This document shows, piece after piece, positions 1-12,337 of a stretch of DNA of 64,000 nucleotides; the stretch's first letter is position 1, and each line of letters starts with the position of its first letter. The notes beneath the pieces were generated by a model that saw nothing but the letters and a program-made list of their open reading frames with translations, had not been told where the DNA came from and ran no database searches. The position numbers and the translations under genes are program-made. The stretch is taken from contig JNVV01000033.1 in the NCBI GenBank assembly GCA_000733355.1, positions 1,521 through 65,520 of the forward strand. The letters run 5' to 3'. The stretch comes from Falciphora oryzae. Taxonomy: Eukaryota > Ascomycota > Sordariomycetes > Magnaporthales > Magnaporthaceae.

Positions 1-609
1 GCTTCCGCCGCCTTTACCGCCGCCCGGTACGCCTGCAAACCCAACCTCCTACACGCCGCTTTTTCCTTTTTGTTTGGCTGCTTAAGCACCCCGTTTACCC
101 GCATAGGCTTTATCGGGCACTTCGGGTGGTCGGCAGGGTACGGGCCCAAGCAGTTCGCACATTGCGGAAAGGCCGTGCACGGCGATGCGTGCCGGCCGTC
201 GTCCACTTTCCCGCACCGAAAGCACCTGTCGGCCCGGGCGCAGTTGCGGGCTACGTGGAAACCGTGGCAGCCGGGGCTATGTTGAGTGATTGGCGGGTGT
301 TTTTGTATACGGCGTGAAAAGGAGGTGATCCCCCAAAGCCTAAATCCGTCCACACGCGTATGAAAGGATATAATCTATGATATACGCCCTTGGTAGTCGG
401 CGCCGGCCCCGGAGGGCTTAACGCTTACCGGTGTCAGCCCTGTTTGGGCTTCGACTTCCTCCCGGACCAGCTCTTCCGATACCGGAACGCTTTGTCCGAG
501 GCCGTTAACCAAAGTGGTTGGGCACCCGGAAACGACATAGTTTAGCCAAAGCTCCGGCTTTTCAACCCGTTCGGCGTTATAAAGGCGGCCCAGCTCCGAA
601 CGGTGCTGG
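1..609 (-). pseudogene. LINE (Tad-like) ORF1, C-terminal part with zinc knuckles; runs off the left edge
   Basis: Read on the minus strand from 609 down, the frame gives ...RLYNAERVEKPELWLNYVV..., the end of the RNA-binding region of a fungal LINE ORF1 (gag-like) protein. It is followed by a cysteine/histidine cluster at about 275-120 with knuckles of the type CFRCGK...H...C and CANCLGPYPADHPKC. The knuckle part stays in the same frame as the upstream part; the only break is a TAG at 375-377 in a context where TGG (Trp) would be expected. The N-terminal half lies at 13,907-15,023 and was separated by Gypsy element A. ORF2 would lie beyond the left edge. ORF1 proteins of this kind bind LINE RNA. 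The domain order and knuckles are seen; the Tad-like assignment is inference from the RVFVRIPEE motif in the other half. Confidence 0.75.
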
Positions 610-614
610 TAAAG

Positions 615-816
615 TGTCAAAGCAGTCAAGGGCGAGGTAATTGGAGTAGCAGGAAGATCATATTCGGAGTAGGTTGGAGGCCGGAGGCCTGGCCCTGCAG
701 AGATTTGGGATATCTCTGTGCGGGATCCACCTTGTGGAGCCTCCACCCTTATCTGACGATAAGGGTCTCTGGTCCCAACTCCTCTATCTACAGTTGAGGC
801 CCTACTGGCCGTGACA
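615..816 (-). repeat. 3' LTR of Gypsy element A
   Basis: Starts tgtcaaagcag and ends ggccgtgaca on the plus strand, so the LTR reads TGTCACGGCC...CTTTGACA on minus. It shares the block gaggcctggccctgcag and the tandem cccttat/ataaggg motif with the LTRs at 3,744, 12,131 and 13,704. Left flank taaag is the target duplication. Confidence 0.9.
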
Positions 817-3738
817 AGTGCCGGCCCTTTAAAGAGACGGCATCGTCCTCGATGCTAAATACAAACAGCGCAATGTTCTCCTTCTCTCTCGCCCTTGTGG
901 CGTCTAGTTCTCGCGCGGGCGTCCACGGCCGCGCTTGACCGGAGTAGGTCCCTGGGCCTCAGGGACGTCGTTGGCTGCCGGGAAAGGGCCGTTGGCCGGA
1001 GCATTGACCTTGCCTTTGAGTGCGGTTAGGGTTGCCTGCGACTTTTCGTAGGCCTCGACTACTTTGGGTGCGTGCTTGAGGTTGGCTTTGGGCTCCCAGG
1101 TGCCTTCGTGGTCTCCGTATCCCTTCCAGATCACGTAGTACTCGACGGCGCCACCCTTTTTGACCTTGTGGTTGGTGATGCGTTTAACTTTAAACGATTT
1201 ATCGTCGGGGTTGCTAGGGTCGTCGGATTCGTCGTTAGCCCGGGTATAGTCGACGGGGCCAGGTGGTGCCGGTGTTCGTTGGAAGGGGTCGTTTTTGGCG
1301 TGGTAGCGAAAGAGGTGCTGGATGGATATTACTGGGTGAATCCTGGTGCCGTTAGTAGGTAGCTCGAGCTCGTAAGCTAGGGGTGAAACCTTCTTTTTGA
1401 TCGTATAGGGTCTTTGGCGAAAAGGGGCTGTTTTGTTGTTTATAGTTCCTTCGTAAGGCTTGTAAGCGGCACCTATTTTTAGCTAGATTTGGTTTCCTTC
1501 GTTGAACTCTTTATGGCGGTGCTTGCTATCGTACAGCTTTTTTATCTCGGAAGCAGCGAGGTTTATAACGTACTAAGCCTTACGCCGGAAATGCTCACGC
1601 ATGTACTGGAGGTCAGGTGTGTCTTTTGAGTCTGAGTTGGTAAGGCGAGTGACAGGTCCAGGGAGCTTAAATCCGAAAAGAAACTTGTGCGGTAAACAGT
1701 CCGTGGCCGACGTGGTTAAGTTGTTAATGTCCCATTGGAATGCAGGGAAAATGTCGACCTAGGCGGAGTGCTTTTGAGCATGGAAGCGGATGGCCAATTC
1801 CACCAGTTGGTTTTTCCTTTCGGATTAGCCATTTGTTTGGGGATGGTAGGCCGTGGTTATAGCAAGCTTGGTCCTAAAGCCTTTTTAAAGGGTTTGCTAA
1901 AAGGTCCCGGTGAATTTGGCATCCCTATCGGAAATAATAGCGCGGGGATAGGGCCAATTAGCTATAAGGAAGTGCCGTAGCAGCAGCGAGGCCCAATGCT
2001 CTACACCATAAGTATCGTGCCCGGGGATCAAGATAGTCCGCTTGGAGGTTTTGTCGGTGACGGTAAAGAGGGCGTTAAAAGAGTCGTGGGTGCTGAGCTG
2101 CTAAGGGGTATTCGCCGACGGTACGACTGGGAGTGCAGTGACAAAGTCCATAGTTAACACGCTTATAGGTTCGGTTGGGGCTTGGATGGGCTGGAGCGTG
2201 CCGATGGGCTTTTGGTTATCGGTTTGGTTTATGCCGCAGGTGTGACAGTTTTTAATATACTGGTCGATCTGGCGCTTTTTAGACCGGAAATGCATACCGG
2301 CGAGGGCATTTGTTATGCGTTGGCGGCCGAAGTGGTGTTTGTGATCATGGGCCTTTTTTAAGAAGGTTTTTACTATAGGGAACGGAATTACAAGTCGCTC
2401 GATTCCGTTATTGTCCCTGTTGTAAAGCAAACCATCGATAACGCGGAAGGGGTGCCCGGCTTTAGAAGCATTCAGTACGTCCTCGTACTTAAAGGGTGCT
2501 TTGCCGGGGCGGGGCGTGGCAAACTCCGTAATTAGCTTGTAAAATACCGGGTCCTTTTTATAATGCTTGATGAATTGGATGCGCATGCTATTTTCCATAA
2601 TAGCCTCGGCTATTTGCAGGACGTGCTTGACGTCGTCCTCGTCGTGCCGGTCGTTGGGGCCTTTTTCCCAAAGCGAGTTTAAAACGGGTTCGTTAGGCCT
2701 AGCACGTGTTTTAGCATCCCCTATAGTGGTTAGGAAGCGAGATAATGCGTTAGGAACAAGGTTAAGGCGTCCTGGCACGTGGTAAACGTTTAAAGGGTAG
2801 GCGCTAAAGTAAATGGACGCATTGATCAAACGTCGGTTAGCGCGGTCCGTTAAAATGGTGTTGAAATAGGTCCTGTTGACGATGCCAGAGGTTGCGTCGT
2901 GGTTTGTAAAAACAACGATCTTGGGCTGGTTGTTGGAATGAAGCAAGGTACGGAGCCTTTTGCACGACCATACAAAGCAGGCTACCTTTAACTCGAACGG
3001 GCTATAGTTTAGCTCAGGGGCCGTGAAATAGCGACTAAAAAACATGACAAGCTGGATGACGGTAACCGGGATCACGGTTTTTGGCTTCCAAACGTAGTTG
3101 GGTTGGGTTTGGAAAACTATGATTCCAAAGCCTCGCTCGAAAGATCCGTTGATTTAAAGGTAAAGGGTCCGGTCTGGGTTATGATAGTGCAGCTTCATGT
3201 GCTTGCAAATGTGGTTTTGCAGGGCCTTAAAGGATTTGAGCTTATCGGCAGTCGGGGTAAACTTAGTGCTCCTCGCGTAATGCTGACGTTAACCTCCCTC
3301 TATCTTTCCCTGCTTGCGGCCCTTAGCTAACAGAAGGACCTTGCGCTTTTGGAGGGGTTCGGCGATTTTGGCGTAATAGGGATCGAAGACTCCGATCATC
3401 TCTCGTTTAAGGAGGAAGCGATCTCCGTTAGGGCGAGTAGAGACGTGGGTGTCGACTGTCTGCTGCCTGTAGTCACGGGTTGCACGGTCCTCCATATCCT
3501 TTCGAACGTCCCAGTCCCGATCTCGATTTCGGTCTCTCCTATTTCTCAGCAAAGGGACGTAAAGGTTGCCTTTGCTCCGAACTGGGTCCTAGATAGGAGT
3601 ATTAATGGGAGTAGACCGGAAAGGACGAGGGTTTGCCAGTAGGCGAAACGGAAGCTCCTTTGGTCCTCGGTCGAAAGGGGGTCCTCCGTCATCGTCGTTA
3701 TTAAAGGAGGACGAGGGGTCCGACGGGTCTCCGTTACC
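817..3738 (-). pseudogene. Element A: 3' gag fused to RNase H, integrase and chromodomain remnants
   Basis: From right to left on minus: a gag segment rich in RDRD/RNRD (3,738-3,395); an abrupt join from ...GVFDPY to YAKIAEPLQKRK..., which is the end of the reverse-transcriptase region; RNase H (about 3,330-2,700, with FTNHDATSGIVNRT); the integrase zinc-binding segment with HHFGRQR...C-x2-C (about 2,380-2,220); and the start of the integrase core (MDFVTALP, about 2,150). A chromodomain (VIWKGYGDHEGTWEPKANL, about 1,150-1,070) and a basic tail ending GRGRPREN end at 904. Frameshifts and stops separate these blocks. Chromodomains direct integration of chromoviruses to heterochromatin. Comparison with element B shows the gag-pol join is a deletion of roughly 3.4 kb. 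Confidence 0.85.
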
Positions 3739-3743
3739 GCCCG

Positions 3744-3945
3744 TATCACGGCCAGTAGGATCTTAACTGTAGATAAAGGAGTTGGGACCGGAAACCCTTA
3801 TCGTCAAATAAAGGTGGAAGCTCCACAAGGTGGATCCCGCACAAAAATATCCCAAATCTCTACAAGGCCAGGCCTCCGGCCTCCAACCTACTCCGAATAT
3901 AATCTTCCTGCTACTCTAATATCTCTGCCCTCGACTGCTTTAACA
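3744..3945 (+). repeat. 5' LTR of Gypsy element B
   Basis: Runs from tatcacggccagtagg to ctgctttaaca, preceded by the target duplication gcccg. Differences from the 3' LTR at 12,131 are mainly C/T and G/A, including the terminal TG changed to TA. Confidence 0.9.
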
Positions 3946-4410
3946 ATTAGTAGCAACTCCGGAAAACCTAAGCGACCGGCGCGAGCGTAATCGCGGAAAT
4001 TAATCACGTCCCTTTCCCTTACTCTTTCGATTCTCGCACGTTTGTAGCTGCGATAATCCTTGTCCCCACGAATCAGCTTTCAGCGACGCACTAAATCTAC
4101 GTCTCCCGGCCAGCTTTCGGCGGCCAAAACGCTTTACCTACCGCTACCTTCCCCTGCATAAATCGTTTACCCCGGCGCACGCTTTCAGCTGCGTTAATTA
4201 CTAATTCCCTTATAGATATCCCATCCCCGGCTCCTGCTTTCGGCGGCGCCAAACACAAATCATCTATCTATTACGTTAAGCTTTTGGCGGGCGTAAAATT
4301 CGAATCACCCTACTTTTATTTCGTGCCCAAACACTATAGCGAACTTTCCAACCACGGATCCTCCGGGAACCGGCGCTAACTAATCGACAAATACGCCTAT
4401 ACCTAGCGCA

Positions 4411-6819
4411 ATGCCCGAATTTTCAATCGTTAAAAACGATTCCCCAGCACCTTATCGGGCTACTACCAATTTACCGCATAACGATAATATATATTTCGAA
4501 AAAGCGAAACGAACTAATAGTCGGTTTAAAGCGATGCAACCACCGGGCACCAAACCACCCACTAAACCTCCTACTACCGCGACAGCTTTCGACCCTCCGC
4601 CTAATAACAGCTATAATTTCGAGTACGACCTCACTCGAAATATCCGCCCTAACAGGTTAGCATCAGTTGTTTACCACCCGCCGCGTAGAAAGCGTAAAAC
4701 CACGTTACAAACTGTTGTAAACGACCATACCCCTCGGCCCCAAAGCGACCTACGATTTGGATTTAACAGCAAAACCATCTAACGTTTCGACGAAAAGGTT
4801 AAGCACTAAAGCGACCGTATAAATCGCACCTTTAACGTCCTTTAACGCATGCAAAACCGTTAAAATCGGCGGGACGAAAAACAGCGTAAACGAAACGAGG
4901 AATAGCGCAAACGAAACGAAGACTAAAGTAAAACTATAAAACAGATAATAGCCAAATTAAAAAGCATCGAAAACAGCCGAAAGCGCTTTCGCCGCTCCCG
5001 ATACGAGCAACACTATAGCTTTAACGCTTCGCGATCTAATCACAACCGTCGTGCCACCTCGCTAAACCTTAGCGAAGCACGACGCCGCTTAGGCGAAATC
5101 CAACGTAAACAAATTCGAACTTACAACGCACCGGCACAGCTATTACGCGACGACCAAAACCCCTTTTCTAGCGCGCGCGCCACCTCTCTTTACAGCAACA
5201 GTCACCTGGACGCTAAGCCTAAAGCACACCTCGAACGGCCCAATGCCGGAGCACCTCGTTCTAAGCCTCAGCTGCCTTTAGCCAAACAGGCCCATATGAC
5301 ATATACTGTTGCGGGCGGCAACGGAAACCCGTCGGACCCCTCGTCCTCCTCCAACAACGACGATAACGGAGGACCCCCTTTCGACCGAGGACCAAAGGAG
5401 CCTCCGCTTCGCCCATTGGCAAACCCTCGTCCTTTCTGGTCTACTCCTATTAACACTCCTATCCAGGACCCAGCTCGGAGCAAAAGCAACCCTTACGTCC
5501 CTTTGCCGAAAGATAGGAGGGACCGAGATCGAAATCGGGACCGGGACGCTCGAAAGGATATAGAGGACCGTGCAACCCGTGACTATAGGCAGCAAACAGT
5601 CGACACCCACGTTTCTACTCGCCCTAACGGAAATCGCTTCCTCCTTAAACGAGAAATGATCGGAGTTTTCGATCTTTACTAAAAGGACCCCGACAACTAA
5701 GGCATCCTGTTTAATTCCAAACTGACAATCTTTACAAACGTTTACTTCTTTACCAAACGGATCGAAACCTTCCGCGAAAACCCAGATACGGTTTAGGACG
5801 TCGATTGTTAGCTGCTTAACCTTTTCCAAACCCTCCTTAGCGGCTTAGCAGCTATCTGGTGGAATAGCCAGTTTGATCGTAAGGAACGCGCCACCTTAAA
5901 AGTTCAAGGCCTAACGGCAGTCCTTACAGCCCTTAAGCGACAGTTCGCTCCAAACGTTAGCAAAGCCACTAAACTTTTTACTAAAGCGACTTTTACCCTC
6001 CGAGACCTTGCCGCAGACGAGTCCGCTTTGCACCAGTTCGTTTTTAAAATGCTCCGTTTTGCCAAAGGCATAGGCATTACTTAAAACGGCAACTGGTACG
6101 GCACTATAATCCAAATCTGGAACCGCTTTAATTTAAGCATCCAAACGCGGCTAAAAGCTCTCAAATCGACTAAAACTCGCGCTAAGTACCTCCGCTACAT
6201 TAAGGAAAACAATTTGGTACTGGTTGCCGTAGCCCGGAAGCACTATCCTAATGCTATGGCCAAAAGACACGACCTCCGTAGCAAAGGCCATAACGACGAC
6301 TACAATAGCAAGCGCGACAACTACAGCTCTAGCAAATTTAACAGTTGCCATTACGACAAATCCCATAACAAACGTCGGGATTATAATCGAAACTACCGCC
6401 ACTACGACTTTCGCCGTAACTTTAACCGCAAGGACTACTATCGCGACAAAGATCGCGATTACAAATCTCGCGATTACAAGCGAAACGACTACAAAAGGAA
6501 TGGCAGCCGTAACCGTCGCGACAAAAATCGCGATTACAAGCGCTTAAACTATAAGCAGCGCGACCGAATCCATAACGTTAAAAACGGTAACGCCAGCGCC
6601 GAAAACTCGCCGGCTAATTACAATAACGATAACAGCGCCTCGAGCATTGCAAACTCCGTCGACGCGGACGAGCTTTACGCTGTTAAGGAGCGTGCGGAGT
6701 CGCACACCTGCAAGCGCTGTGGCGTCGTTACCCTTTTTCGCAATTTGCTTTTTGCTCATTTTACCGCTTGCCCTGGCGAGCCCGTTCATCAAATTAATAA
6801 AAAGCCCTTTACTCCTTAG
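4411..6819 (+). pseudogene. Element B gag (capsid and nucleocapsid) remnant
   Basis: Successive open stretches in one direction are broken by stops. The first (4,411-4,782) is proline-rich and reappears on the minus strand at 13,265-12,939 in element A. The second (5,296-5,682) has an RDRDRNRDRD tract and ...RATRDYRQQTVDTHVSTR.... A capsid-like segment with AIWWNSQFDRKERATLK sits near 5,850-5,920. The last (6,214-6,819) is a very basic R/K/D/Y-rich tract ending in CKRCG-x9-HF-x2-C, which could be a nucleocapsid zinc finger. Gag proteins build the virus-like particle. Assignment rests on position between the 5' LTR and pol. Confidence 0.75.
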
Positions 6820-9739
6820 CAGTTTATAAAAACAAACGTTATTAAAAAGGCTACCCAAATCGACCCAAACACAGTCGCATTAGGCGGTTACTCCTACGCC
6901 AAAATAACGATCCGCCCGTCTCTCAATGGCTAAAAAACTCAAATTTGTACTAACTCCGGCTCTGGCCGAAACCTGGTAGCTGCCGACTTCTTCCGCCACT
7001 ACAAGCATAAGGTTTACGACGTAAACGATCCTAACGCTTAGCCTATCCTTTTTAAATAGAACTCTAAACGCCCTAAGCGTACCACCAAATTCGCACGCGT
7101 CACCTTCTACACGCCTAGCTACTACTTTAACGGCTCCCCCGCCGTATTCAAACAGTTAGCCTACGCCTAAATCGTTAAGCACTTGGCTGCGGGCATAATC
7201 TTTGGCGTTGCCTTCTTCAAGCCTTGGAAAGCTTCAATTAACTTTACTGCCAATTTAATCAACCTCCCTTCGGACCACTTCCACGTCCCGATCGCTACAG
7301 TTAAAGGAGGCACCGCAATCGTCCGAGCCGTTAAAACTGCTAGCGCCGTCGTAATCCCGGCGCAGCAAACTATCGCAATCCCGGTAAAGTACTTCCCGCT
7401 CCCCAAAGGACGCACGTTTTTTATAAAGGGAAACCATCCTACTACTTTTAATGCCGTAGTTGACTGCAACACCAAGCCCGTATGCCTAATGCATAACGCC
7501 ACAGGTCAACCCATGCGACTTACTAAAAACATACGCATAGCCACTATTCGAAAGCATACGGACCAAATTCACCAAATTCTTAACTTCAAAACAGCCTTTA
7601 AAGCTATCACCGGTGTGACAGCACTAGCCGCCGCCATAGGCCATCAGGCTAAATATAGCGCCGAATACGGTTTCGAAACCCTTTCGACCTTCCTTCCTTC
7701 CAAAGCGCCCGTTGCGGGCAAAACTCCTCAAAACACCGGTCCCAAACCGATTATCCCCGAGGTGATTAGCATCGCTAGCTTTAGCTAAAGCAAAAAAAAG
7801 ATAGTAACGTTAAACGTGCAGTTAAACCGTAATTCTCGCAAACCAAAAGGGTCCACTGGAAAGGCACCACCCGCGGGTAAATGCCGGGACCAAAAAGACC
7901 TAGAGGCTAAATGGGCGTGCCGTTTAACACAATCACTATCTAACCAAATTTATAACATAACATTAGAAAGAAAAAAGGCTGGGATACCCATAGTGCCAAA
8001 AAAGCCTCCCAAAAAGCCTGGATCTGGACCGGACGTCGACATCCCGCTAGGAGACCCCATGCTTAACCTCCCGGAGTCTTTTCCCTGTATCCCGGAAAAA
8101 AGGAGCAACATCCGCGCCCCCGAAAAGGCACCCTACATCTTGACTAAGGACAAGGTCCACGTGTATAACGGAAACCCAATAGAAGCCCGGATCCTCAAGA
8201 ACATTTATAAGCGCGCAGACATTTAGCGCGATAGGGGACCGATCGATATCCCTAAGGACGAGCAAATGAAAATCCCTCTCGTTAAGGGATGGCAGAACCA
8301 GGGCGCCAAGCTACTTAACCGACCCTATCCTGTCGCTCGCAAAGATAAGGACGTTATCGACAAAACGCACGACAAGCTCAACGAACAGGATCGCTTGGAG
8401 CCAGTTAACCACGTTACACCTTTCGCGTTCCTTTGCTTTGTTGTATGGCGTATAGTCCACGGTTAACCTAAAAGTCGTGTTGTTGTCGACTTTCGCCAAC
8501 TTAACAAAGTTTTAGTCCCGGACGCGTACCCCTTTTTTCTTTAATAGGACGTTATTAACGCATTAAGGGGCAAAAAGTACGCTACCGCTGTCGATGCCAC
8601 CGCTTTCTTCTTCCAGTTCCTTATACACCCTGAGCACCGGGACCGGTTTACGATCGCAAGCCATAAAGGTCTCGAACGCTCGCGTGTCGCTTTTATAGGT
8701 TACCGGAATTTACCTGCTTACGTTTAACGCTTTATGGATAACCTGCTTCGTTCCTACAAGCACTTTTGCCGCTGTTTCGTTAACGACATCATCATTTTTT
8801 CAAACAATTTCCAGGACCACTAAAAGCACTTAAAGGAAATTTTTGGACTTTTTTAAGGCAAAGGCATCGCGATCTCCCCTGAAAAGAGCCTCGTTAGCTA
8901 CCCGAACGTCGAGCTTTTTGGATTCTACGTCGACGCCCTCGGACTTTCAACTACCGAATCTCGCGTGCAAGGCTTCCGCGACCTCGCTTTCCCCAATACC
9001 CTTAAGTTATTGGAAACTTACTTCGGCAGTATTAGCTTCCTCCGGTTAATAATTCCCTATTACGCCAAAATCGCCGAACCCCTCTAAAAGCGCAAGGTTT
9101 TTCTGTTAGCTAAGGGCCGCAAGCAGGGAAAAATAAAAGGAGGTTAACGTTAGCATTACGCGAGGAGCACTAAGTTCACCCCGATTGCCAATAAGCTCAA
9201 ATCCTTTAAGGCCTTGCAAAACCACATCTGCAAACACATAAGGCTGCACTATTATAACCCGGACCGGACCCTCTACCTTCAAATCGACGGATCTCTCGAG
9301 CGAAGCTTTAGAATCATGGTCTTTCAAACTCAACCCGACTACGTTTGGAAGCTAAAAACCGTAATCCCGGCCACCGTCATCCAGCCTGTTATGTTCTTTA
9401 GTCGCTATTTTACGGCCCCTGAGCTAAACTATGGCCCGTCCGAGTTAGAGGTAGCCTGCCTTGTATGGTTATGCAAAAGGCTCCGTACCTTACTTCACTC
9501 CAACAACCAGCCCAAAATCGTTATTCTCACAAACCACGACGCAACCTCTGGCATCGTCAACAGAACCTGTCTCAACACCGTCTCAACGGACCGCGCTAAC
9601 CAACACCTAATTAATACGTCCATCTACCTTAGCGCCTACCACTTAAACGTTTACCACGTGCCAAAACGCCTCAACCTTGTTCCTAACGCATTATCTCGCC
9701 TCCCAACTACTACAAAGGATGCTAAAACACGTGCTAGGC

Positions 9740-9958
9740 TGTCATGGCCACTAGGGCCTCCAGTGGATAGCAGAGGTGCGGGCCCGCAGACTCCTGCAGA
9801 CCCGTAGCCCTTATCGGCCAAATAAGGGCAGGCCCCGCTCAGGCCGGCCGCGCAGGATATCAGATCCTGACGCGCACCGGCCCTTGCAGGGCCACCTTTC
9901 CTAAATACATCATCTTCCTACTGCCACCGATTATTCCGCCCCTACGTGCTTTGATACA
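9740..9958 (+). repeat. Solo LTR inside element B (between RNase H and integrase)
   Basis: A 219-base GC-rich block from TGTCATGGCC to GATACA interrupts sequence that is continuous in element A (revcomp of 2,690-2,710). It resembles the Gypsy LTRs in layout (TGTCA-GGCC start, an internal aagggca/gccctt pair, ending near ctacgtgctttgataca) but is a different family. The flanks share only ggc, so the exact target duplication is unclear. Confidence 0.75.
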
Positions 9959-11047
9959 GGCCTAACGAACCCGTCCTGGACTCGTTTTGGGAAAAGGGCC
10001 TCAACGACCAGCACGACGAGGACGACGTCAAGCACGTTTTGCAAATAGCCGAAGCTATTATAAAGGATAGCATGCGCATCCAATTCATCAAACATTATAA
10101 GGAGGACCCGGTATTTTATAAACTAATTACGGAGCTCGCCACGCCCCGCCCCGGCAAAGCACCTTCTAAGTACGAGGACGTATTAAATGCTTCCAAAACC
10201 GGGCACCCCTTCCGCGTCGTCAATGGTTTGCTTTACAACAGGGACAATAACGGAGTCGAGCGATTTATAATTCTGTTCCTTATAGTAAAAACCTTTTTAA
10301 AAAAAGCCCATGATCACAAGCACCACTTCGGCCGCCAACGCATAACAGATGCCCTCGCCGGTATGCATTTCCGGTCCAAAAGGCGCCAAATCGACCAGTA
10401 TATCAAAAACTGTCACACTTGCGGCATAAACCAAACCAACAACCAGAAGCCCATCGGTACGCTCTAGCCCATCCAGGCCCCAATTGAACCTATAAGCGTG
10501 TTGACTATGGACTTTGTCACTGCACTCCCAATCGTACCGTCGGCGAATACCTCTTGGCAGCTTAGCACCTACGACTCCTTTAACGCCCTTTTTACCGTTA
10601 CCGATAAGACGTCCAAGCGGACTATCTTAATCCCCGGGCACAATACCTATAATGCAAAGCATTAGGCTTCGCTGCTGTTACGGCACTTCCTTATAGCTAA
10701 TTGGCCCTATCCCCGCGCTATTATTTCCGATAGGGATGCCAAATTTACCGGAACCTTTTGGCAAACCCTTTGGAAAGGCTTTAGAACTAAACTTGCTATA
10801 ACCACGGCCTACCATCCTCAAACAAACGGCCAATCCGAAAGGAAAAACCAACTGGTAGAATTGGCCATCCGCTTCCATGCTTAAGAGCACTCCGCCTAAG
10901 TCGACATTTTCCCTGCACTCCAATAGAACATCAACAACTTAACCACGTCGGCCACGAACTGTTCACCGTACGAGTTTCTTTTCGGATTCAAACTCCCTGG
11001 ACCTGTCACTCGCCTTACCAACTCAAACCCAAAAGACACACCTAACC

Positions 11048-11332
11048 TGTAACAAGGGGTCAAAGACGGCTTGGAAAAGGATCTCTATATTGCAGATAAT
11101 CTTTCTATGGGCTCAAGAGATGCTTAAGGAAGAAGGAATCTTTCATGGAGGACATAGGAGATGGCAGGGTTTATATAAACCACCTTGTAATCCGTGCGAA
11201 GTATTAAGTACATGATTCACACTGCCCCTCCGGCCTTCAGCCTTTGGGCCTCGGGGCCGTTAGGCACCTATACCGGTTCCCGGACCTTCTGTGGGGCCGA
11301 TTAGGTGAGTCCACAGGTTCTTCCGTGTGATA
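11048..11332 (+). repeat. Solo LTR (285 bases) inside element B integrase end
   Basis: Begins TGTAACAAGGGGTC and ends CTTCCGTGTGATA. It is flanked on both sides by taacc (11,043-11,047 and 11,333-11,337), a perfect 5-base target duplication. A second copy in inverted orientation lies at 26,233-26,516. It contains a TATA-like stretch, tttatataaacc. True transcriptional orientation is not known. Confidence 0.9.
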
Positions 11333-12130
11333 TAACCTCCAATACATGCGTAAGCATTTCCGGCGTAAAGCTCAGTACGTTATAAACCTCGCTGCTTCCG
11401 AAATGAAAAGGCTGTACGATAGCAAGCACCGCCATAAAAAGTTTAACGAGGGAAACCAAATTTGGCTGAAAATAGGTGCCGCCTACAAGCTTCGCGGAGG
11501 AATTGTAAACAACAAAACAGCCCCTTTTCGCCAAAAACCCTATACGATCAAAAAAAAGGTTTCACCCCTAGCCTACGAGCTCAAGTTACCTACCAACGGC
11601 ACTAGGATTCACCTAGTGATATCCATCCAGCACCTCCTTCGCTACCACGCCAAAGACGACCCCTTCCAGCAAGTACTAGCACCACCTAGCCCCGTCAACT
11701 ACACCCCGGCTGACGACGAATCCGACGACCCTAGCAACCCCGACGACAAATCGTTCGAAGTTGAACGCATCACCAACTACAGGGTCAAAAAGGGCGGCGC
11801 TATCGAGTACTACGTGGTTTGGAAGGGATACGGCGACCACGAGGGCACTTGGGAGCCCAAAGCCAACCTCAAACACGCACCCAAAGTAGTCGAGGCCTAC
11901 GAAAAGTCGCAGGCAACCCTAACCGCACTTAAAGGCAAGGTTAATGCTCCGGCCAACGGCCCTTTCCCAGCAACCAACGACGCCCCTAAAGCTCAAGGAC
12001 CTACTCCGGTCAAACGCAGCCGTGGACGCCCGCGCAAAAACTAGACGCCATAAGGGCGAGAGAGAAGGAGAACATTGCGCTATTGTATTTAGCATCGAAG
12101 ACGATGCCGTTTCTTTAGAGGGCCGGCACT

Positions 12131-12332
12131 TGTCACGGCTAGTAGGACCTTGATTGTAAATAGAGGAGTTGGGACCGGAAACCCTTATTGTCAAATAAGG
12201 GTGGAGGCTCCACAAAGTGGATCCCGCACAAAGATATCCCAAATCTCTGCAGGGCCAGGCCTCCGGCCTCCAACCTACTCCGAATATCATCTTCCTGCTA
12301 CTCCAATATCTCTGCCCTCGACTGCTTTAACA
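12131..12332 (+). repeat. 3' LTR of Gypsy element B
   Basis: Runs from TGTCACGGCTAG to CTTTAACA and is followed by the target duplication gcccg. Same family as the LTRs at 615, 3,744 and 13,704. Confidence 0.92.
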
Positions 12333-12337
12333 GCCCG

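Larger units (their letters stand above)
6880..12044 (+). pseudogene. Element B pol (protease, RT, RNase H, integrase, chromodomain) remnant
   Basis: Domains in order: a protease-like region (about 6,930-7,790, with NSGSGRNLVAADFF); reverse transcriptase (about 8,266-9,060, with VVVDFRQLNK, and FVNDIIIFS in place of the usual YVDDI); RNase H (about 9,270-9,720, with LQIDGS and LTNHDATSGIVNRT); the integrase zinc-binding segment (about 10,310-10,440, HHFGRQR and CHTCG); the integrase core (about 10,500-11,040, with MDFVTALP, SDRDAKF and GQSERKNQ carrying the D, D and E positions); and a chromodomain (about 11,760-11,880, VVWKGYGDHEGTWEPK) with a basic tail ending at 12,044. Stops such as TAG/TAA at former Trp or Gln codons occur throughout. 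Two solo LTR insertions split RNase H from integrase and the integrase end from the chromodomain. Confidence 0.88.
3744..12332 (+). mobile_element. Gypsy/chromovirus LTR retrotransposon B, plus orientation, inserted in element A
   Basis: Bounded by two 202-base LTRs (3,744-3,945 and 12,131-12,332) and the 5-base duplication gcccg (3,739-3,743 and 12,333-12,337). The flanks rejoin exactly into the gag sequence of element A; the same unbroken sequence is present in B itself near 5,300. Gag, protease, reverse transcriptase, RNase H, integrase and chromodomain regions are all recognisable, so B is full-length in layout. Every large frame is broken by stops, so it is dead. B carries two younger solo LTRs of other families at 9,740-9,958 and 11,048-11,332. 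The left LTR starts tatcacggcc where the others have tgtcacggc, a transition at the conserved TG end. Confidence 0.93.

Noticed and set aside
9740..9958. GC-rich block considered as part of element B pol
   Set aside because: Element A has the uninterrupted sequence at the matching place, so this is an insertion.
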